Positions 61,808 to 64,000 of a stretch of DNA of 64,000 nt are shown here, piece by piece. Position 1 is the stretch's first letter; every line of letters begins with the position of its first letter. The notes beneath the pieces are model-generated. The model saw only the letters and a list, made by a program, of their open reading frames with translations, ran no database searches and had not been told where the DNA came from. The translations under genes and the position numbers were made by a program. Source of the stretch: DATKUK01 sp035530655 (GTDB taxonomy: Bacteria; Planctomycetota; Phycisphaerae; UBA1845; DATKUK01); the NCBI GenBank assembly GCA_035530655.1, contig DATKUK010000054.1, positions 1-64,000 on the forward strand, in the 5' to 3' direction.

Positions 61808-62254
61808 TCACGGCTTGAGCACGAGAAATGTGCCCGGGCAGTCTACGTTGCCGTCCGGAGCGCTCCGTTCGCAATCGCTGCCAGCACAACAGTAGCTGCC
61901 GCACTTTGAGCAGCTGCACTTGTACTTGTTTCGCTGCCCAACTGCGTCCTTGCACGCCTTCGATTCGGACTTTAGGGTCCCGTGTGGTGCCGCGATGTCC
62001 TCATCAATGCTGTCGCACTCTTCGTATTCCGTCGAGTTGATGCAAGTTGTGTAGTTCATAAGCCACGAGGAGGGGCAGGGAATTGCATCCTCGTCGCACT
62101 CAGGCTGGTCTCCTATGTCCTTCCAGCAGCCTACCTCGATACTGCTGGCCTGCTCGGAGCTTATGGCAGGCCAGCCACTGCCAATGGCGACAGCACCGCT
62201 GGAGACAACGAAGGCAACTCCACAGATACCCAAACCCACAAGTAGCTTCTTCAT
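61808..62254 (-). CDS. Sec-exported Cys-rich peptide with double-glycine-like motif
   Basis: A 148-residue precursor. AAAGGAG before the ATG at 62254 is ideal. Residues 1-23 are a Sec signal peptide (LLVGLGICGVAFVVSSGAVA). Residues 31-42 read ISSEQASSIEVG, close to the double-glycine leader rule LSxxELxxIxGG recognised by C39 peptidases: Ser at -11, Ile at -4 and Gly at -1 fit, while -2 is Val. The part after Gly42 begins CWKDIG and holds 13 cysteines, clustered at the end (KCSCSKCGSYCCAGSDC). This would be a disulfide-rich or metal-binding secreted product. I know of no named family. The neighbouring C39-like gene is the obvious processing enzyme, by inference. Confidence 0.75.
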   Translation of the reverse strand: MKKLLVGLGICGVAFVVSSGAVAIGSGWPAISSEQASSIEVGCWKDIGDQPECDEDAIPCPSSWLMNYTTCINSTEYEECDSIDEDIAAPHGTLKSESKACKDAVGQRNKYKCSCSKCGSYCCAGSDCERSAPDGNVDCPGTFLVLKP

Positions 62255-62327
62255 TTCGGTGCTCCTTTCTTTCTGTCTGCGACACCTCAACCGTTATTGC
62301 GCGGCCTCTTTTCGGCGCGCCTGCCTA

Positions 62328-63989
62328 TCACTGTTCGAAACATTGCAGATCTCCGACGGCGCGGCGCCAAAGCCGCAGACCGTACAGCGCGTCGGCTAAC
62401 ACCCCCCACACATAGCGATTCTCCTCGTCAGCCCACTGCTCAGGCTCGACGAATTCGACGATCGGCTGTTCCTCCAATCGCGCGCAGAGATACTCCACCG
62501 CGTTGAGGACCCAGCCATCCCGCATGTGTTCCGAGGGTAGCGCAACGCTTAGCCACTGCAGCATCCTGCCCGTCTGCCCCAGACGAGCCATCGGCCCGGT
62601 CAGATACGACTCGGTCGGTTTCACCCAGTCCTCTGCCCATCCGCCGGATTGCGTCTGGGTCCGTTTGGCCGTCGCGATGTGCTCTTCGAGAATAGCCTGG
62701 CTACGTCGCGCGACACCAGGGTCGTCCTCCAGTTCCGGTCTGTCCGTCGCCAATGCGAGGGCCATCAGGAACTGCGTTTTTGTGGCGGGGGTGTGCGTCT
62801 GTTCCTGATTGACCAGTAGCCGGACCACCTTGATGTAGGAGAATGGCTCACCGTACTTGTTGGTCCAGCGCTGACTGGGGAGCAAATATCGCGCAAAGGC
62901 TGACGCCGTCCATTCGAGTCGGCGCCGCCCCTCGCAAACATCGAGCATTGAGTTTTCCAGCAGATCGCTCAGCTTGTAAGAACGCCCACCCACGCGCATG
63001 GCTTGGTCAAGAGGGACATTGCTCTCAGCCAGCGCCCATAAGAACGAATCGCGGTGCTCCTCAAACCACAGGCGCTGGTCCTGAGCCCTGGCCGGAAACG
63101 GCTTACCTCGGCGCAGGCGGAAGCCCGCATTGCGTGCCGATGGATCAGAGGACGAGTTGCGCAGTAGGTATTGTCTGGCATCCAAAGCCGGCAAACCGGC
63201 GTCTTCGATAATGGCGCCGCCTCCACTGGCAAGAAAGCCGCAGAAGCACACCCACGGCGGGGACTGAGTAGGCAAACGTACTCGCAGGATCGCTCCCGCG
63301 GCCGACCGCGACCTAGCAATCAGCGATTCTACAGATGAGCCATCCCGGGCGCCTGGCCCATTCAGAGCTTTCGGTTGGACAGGTCCAGCTTCAAGCATAA
63401 ACGCTGCCTCCAACAAGACGCGCCTTGCCGGGGCCTTGCCTGACCATGCTTTCTCCACCCGCGCGCGGTTCATTAACACCACAACGGGACTGGTGATGCC
63501 CCATGTGCGGGTGTCGTCCAGCCGTCCCGTGATGTATGCCCCGCTGCTGAGGTTCGCGCTGGCACCATATGGGGGTATCTGGACCATTGCCACGTTGATG
63601 GTCGTGCTCAAGGCGGACAATTCATCGCTCATTTCTGTGTAATCCGGAATGATTCTCTGGCAATCAGGACAATCGTGGTGGTACAAGAGGACAACCCAAC
63701 GTCCCGTGGAAATCGATTCCTGGATATCCATGTGTCGAAGCAATGGAAACGACTTGCCGACCCAAGTTGTTGGCTCGGAAAGGCCCACGTCGAGCCCGAC
63801 ATCGCCCCTCGCAGTCGCTGGCAAGGACGGCGGGGCGGCCGGGACTTGCCCTGCCGAAAGGCAGGCAAGCAGACCCAACACCGACAGCACGACCGGCAAA
63901 GGCCGTGCCCGTCCCGGGTCGGTCCTGTGCTGCGGGCCGTCCAGCATGAGAGCATACTGGGCTGTCTGGCTCTGAGGTGCCTCATCCAT
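62328..63989 (-). CDS. Exported thioredoxin-like protein (CPDC) with long C-terminal helical region
   Basis: A 553-residue protein, likely exported by a hydrophobic segment at about 32-48 (PVVLSVLGLLACLSAG). Residues ~70-190 form a thioredoxin-like fold: FPLLRHMDIQESISTGRWVV, YHHDCPDCQRIIPDYTEM with Cys107 and Cys110 in CPDC, and a cis-Pro-type TSPVVVLMN. The C-terminal ~280 residues are helix-rich (RLEWTASAFARYLLPSQRW, KTQFLMALALATDRPELEDD, SQAILEEHIATAKRTQTQSG, GWAEDWVKPTESYLTGPMAR) and may be an alpha/alpha toroid-like domain; this is uncertain. AGAGGA precedes the ATG at 63989. It may reduce or shuffle disulfides of the Cys-rich peptide encoded next to it. The cluster may continue upstream beyond the window. 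Confidence 0.72.
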   Translation of the reverse strand: MDEAPQSQTAQYALMLDGPQHRTDPGRARPLPVVLSVLGLLACLSAGQVPAAPPSLPATARGDVGLDVGLSEPTTWVGKSFPLLRHMDIQESISTGRWVVLLYHHDCPDCQRIIPDYTEMSDELSALSTTINVAMVQIPPYGASANLSSGAYITGRLDDTRTWGITSPVVVLMNRARVEKAWSGKAPARRVLLEAAFMLEAGPVQPKALNGPGARDGSSVESLIARSRSAAGAILRVRLPTQSPPWVCFCGFLASGGGAIIEDAGLPALDARQYLLRNSSSDPSARNAGFRLRRGKPFPARAQDQRLWFEEHRDSFLWALAESNVPLDQAMRVGGRSYKLSDLLENSMLDVCEGRRRLEWTASAFARYLLPSQRWTNKYGEPFSYIKVVRLLVNQEQTHTPATKTQFLMALALATDRPELEDDPGVARRSQAILEEHIATAKRTQTQSGGWAEDWVKPTESYLTGPMARLGQTGRMLQWLSVALPSEHMRDGWVLNAVEYLCARLEEQPIVEFVEPEQWADEENRYVWGVLADALYGLRLWRRAVGDLQCFEQ

Positions 63990-64000
63990 TTCGTCCTCTC

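Noticed and set aside
1..64000. tRNA, rRNA or CRISPR array
   Set aside because: No T-loop-type GTTCGANTC in a cloverleaf context, no rRNA-like stretch, and no regularly spaced repeat series were found by eye. A tRNAscan-SE or CRISPR search would settle this.

Overview
The window looks like a high-GC planctomycete, probably close to the Phycisphaerae. I infer this from gene content: two sulfatase-fold enzymes, a secreted DUF1573 protein, thrombospondin type-3 and FG-GAP repeat proteins, a Hanks-type kinase, many secreted glycoside-hydrolase-like proteins and an outer-membrane assembly set. No rRNA, tRNA or CRISPR array was found by eye.

Layout. 1-0.7 kb holds two transposase remnants that resemble IS1380-type elements. 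0.7-7.6 kb holds purL (with two PurS-like domains fused to its N-terminus), a prephenate dehydrogenase, accA and a sulfatase. 8.2-16 kb holds a secreted calcium-repeat protein, a DUF3524/QTMAN-like glycosyltransferase, a duplicated-domain lipoprotein, a membrane helix-hairpin-helix protein, a GH10-like protein that has lost both catalytic glutamates, and a D-2-hydroxyacid dehydrogenase. 16-19 kb holds purC and the overlapping pair pgsA-ribBA. 19.1-24.4 kb is an amino-sugar recycling operon (anmK, murQ, sodium:solute symporter, AGE-family epimerase). 24.4-28.9 kb holds recO, a BamD-like protein, an LptE-like lipoprotein and ftsH. 29-35.3 kb is regulatory: a WYL regulator, a sigma-70 factor and a FixJ/FixL-type two-component pair. 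A free-standing intrinsic terminator with two more hairpins at 36.06-36.14 kb marks a candidate small RNA.

36.3-44.3 kb holds a sulfatase-fold enzyme with Thr at the formylglycine position, a large secreted glycosidase-like protein, a secreted protein, and a Ser/Thr kinase that overlaps it. 44.3-46.7 kb is an accessory patch with palindromic repeats around a trypsin-like protein. 46.8-50.2 kb holds two low-complexity Ala/Gly/Ser-rich secreted proteins facing an ECF sigma/anti-sigma/secreted-protein operon. 50.5-58.0 kb is a carbohydrate operon: a glycosidase-like protein, a Gfo/Idh/MocA oxidoreductase, a GH4 glycosidase, an FG-GAP protein and a beta-helix protein.

The most unusual region is 58.1-64.0 kb, all on the minus strand. 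It encodes a thioredoxin-like protein with a CPDC motif and a long C-terminal helical region, a Sec-exported peptide with 13 mature cysteines and a double-glycine-like motif, a stand-alone C39-like peptidase with a signal peptide and C-terminal membrane anchor, a DUF1573 protein, and another secreted C-anchored protein. Together they suggest a peptide maturation system working outside the cytoplasm, in contrast to classical C39 domains on the cytoplasmic side of ABC exporters. This is an inference from sequence, not a demonstrated function.
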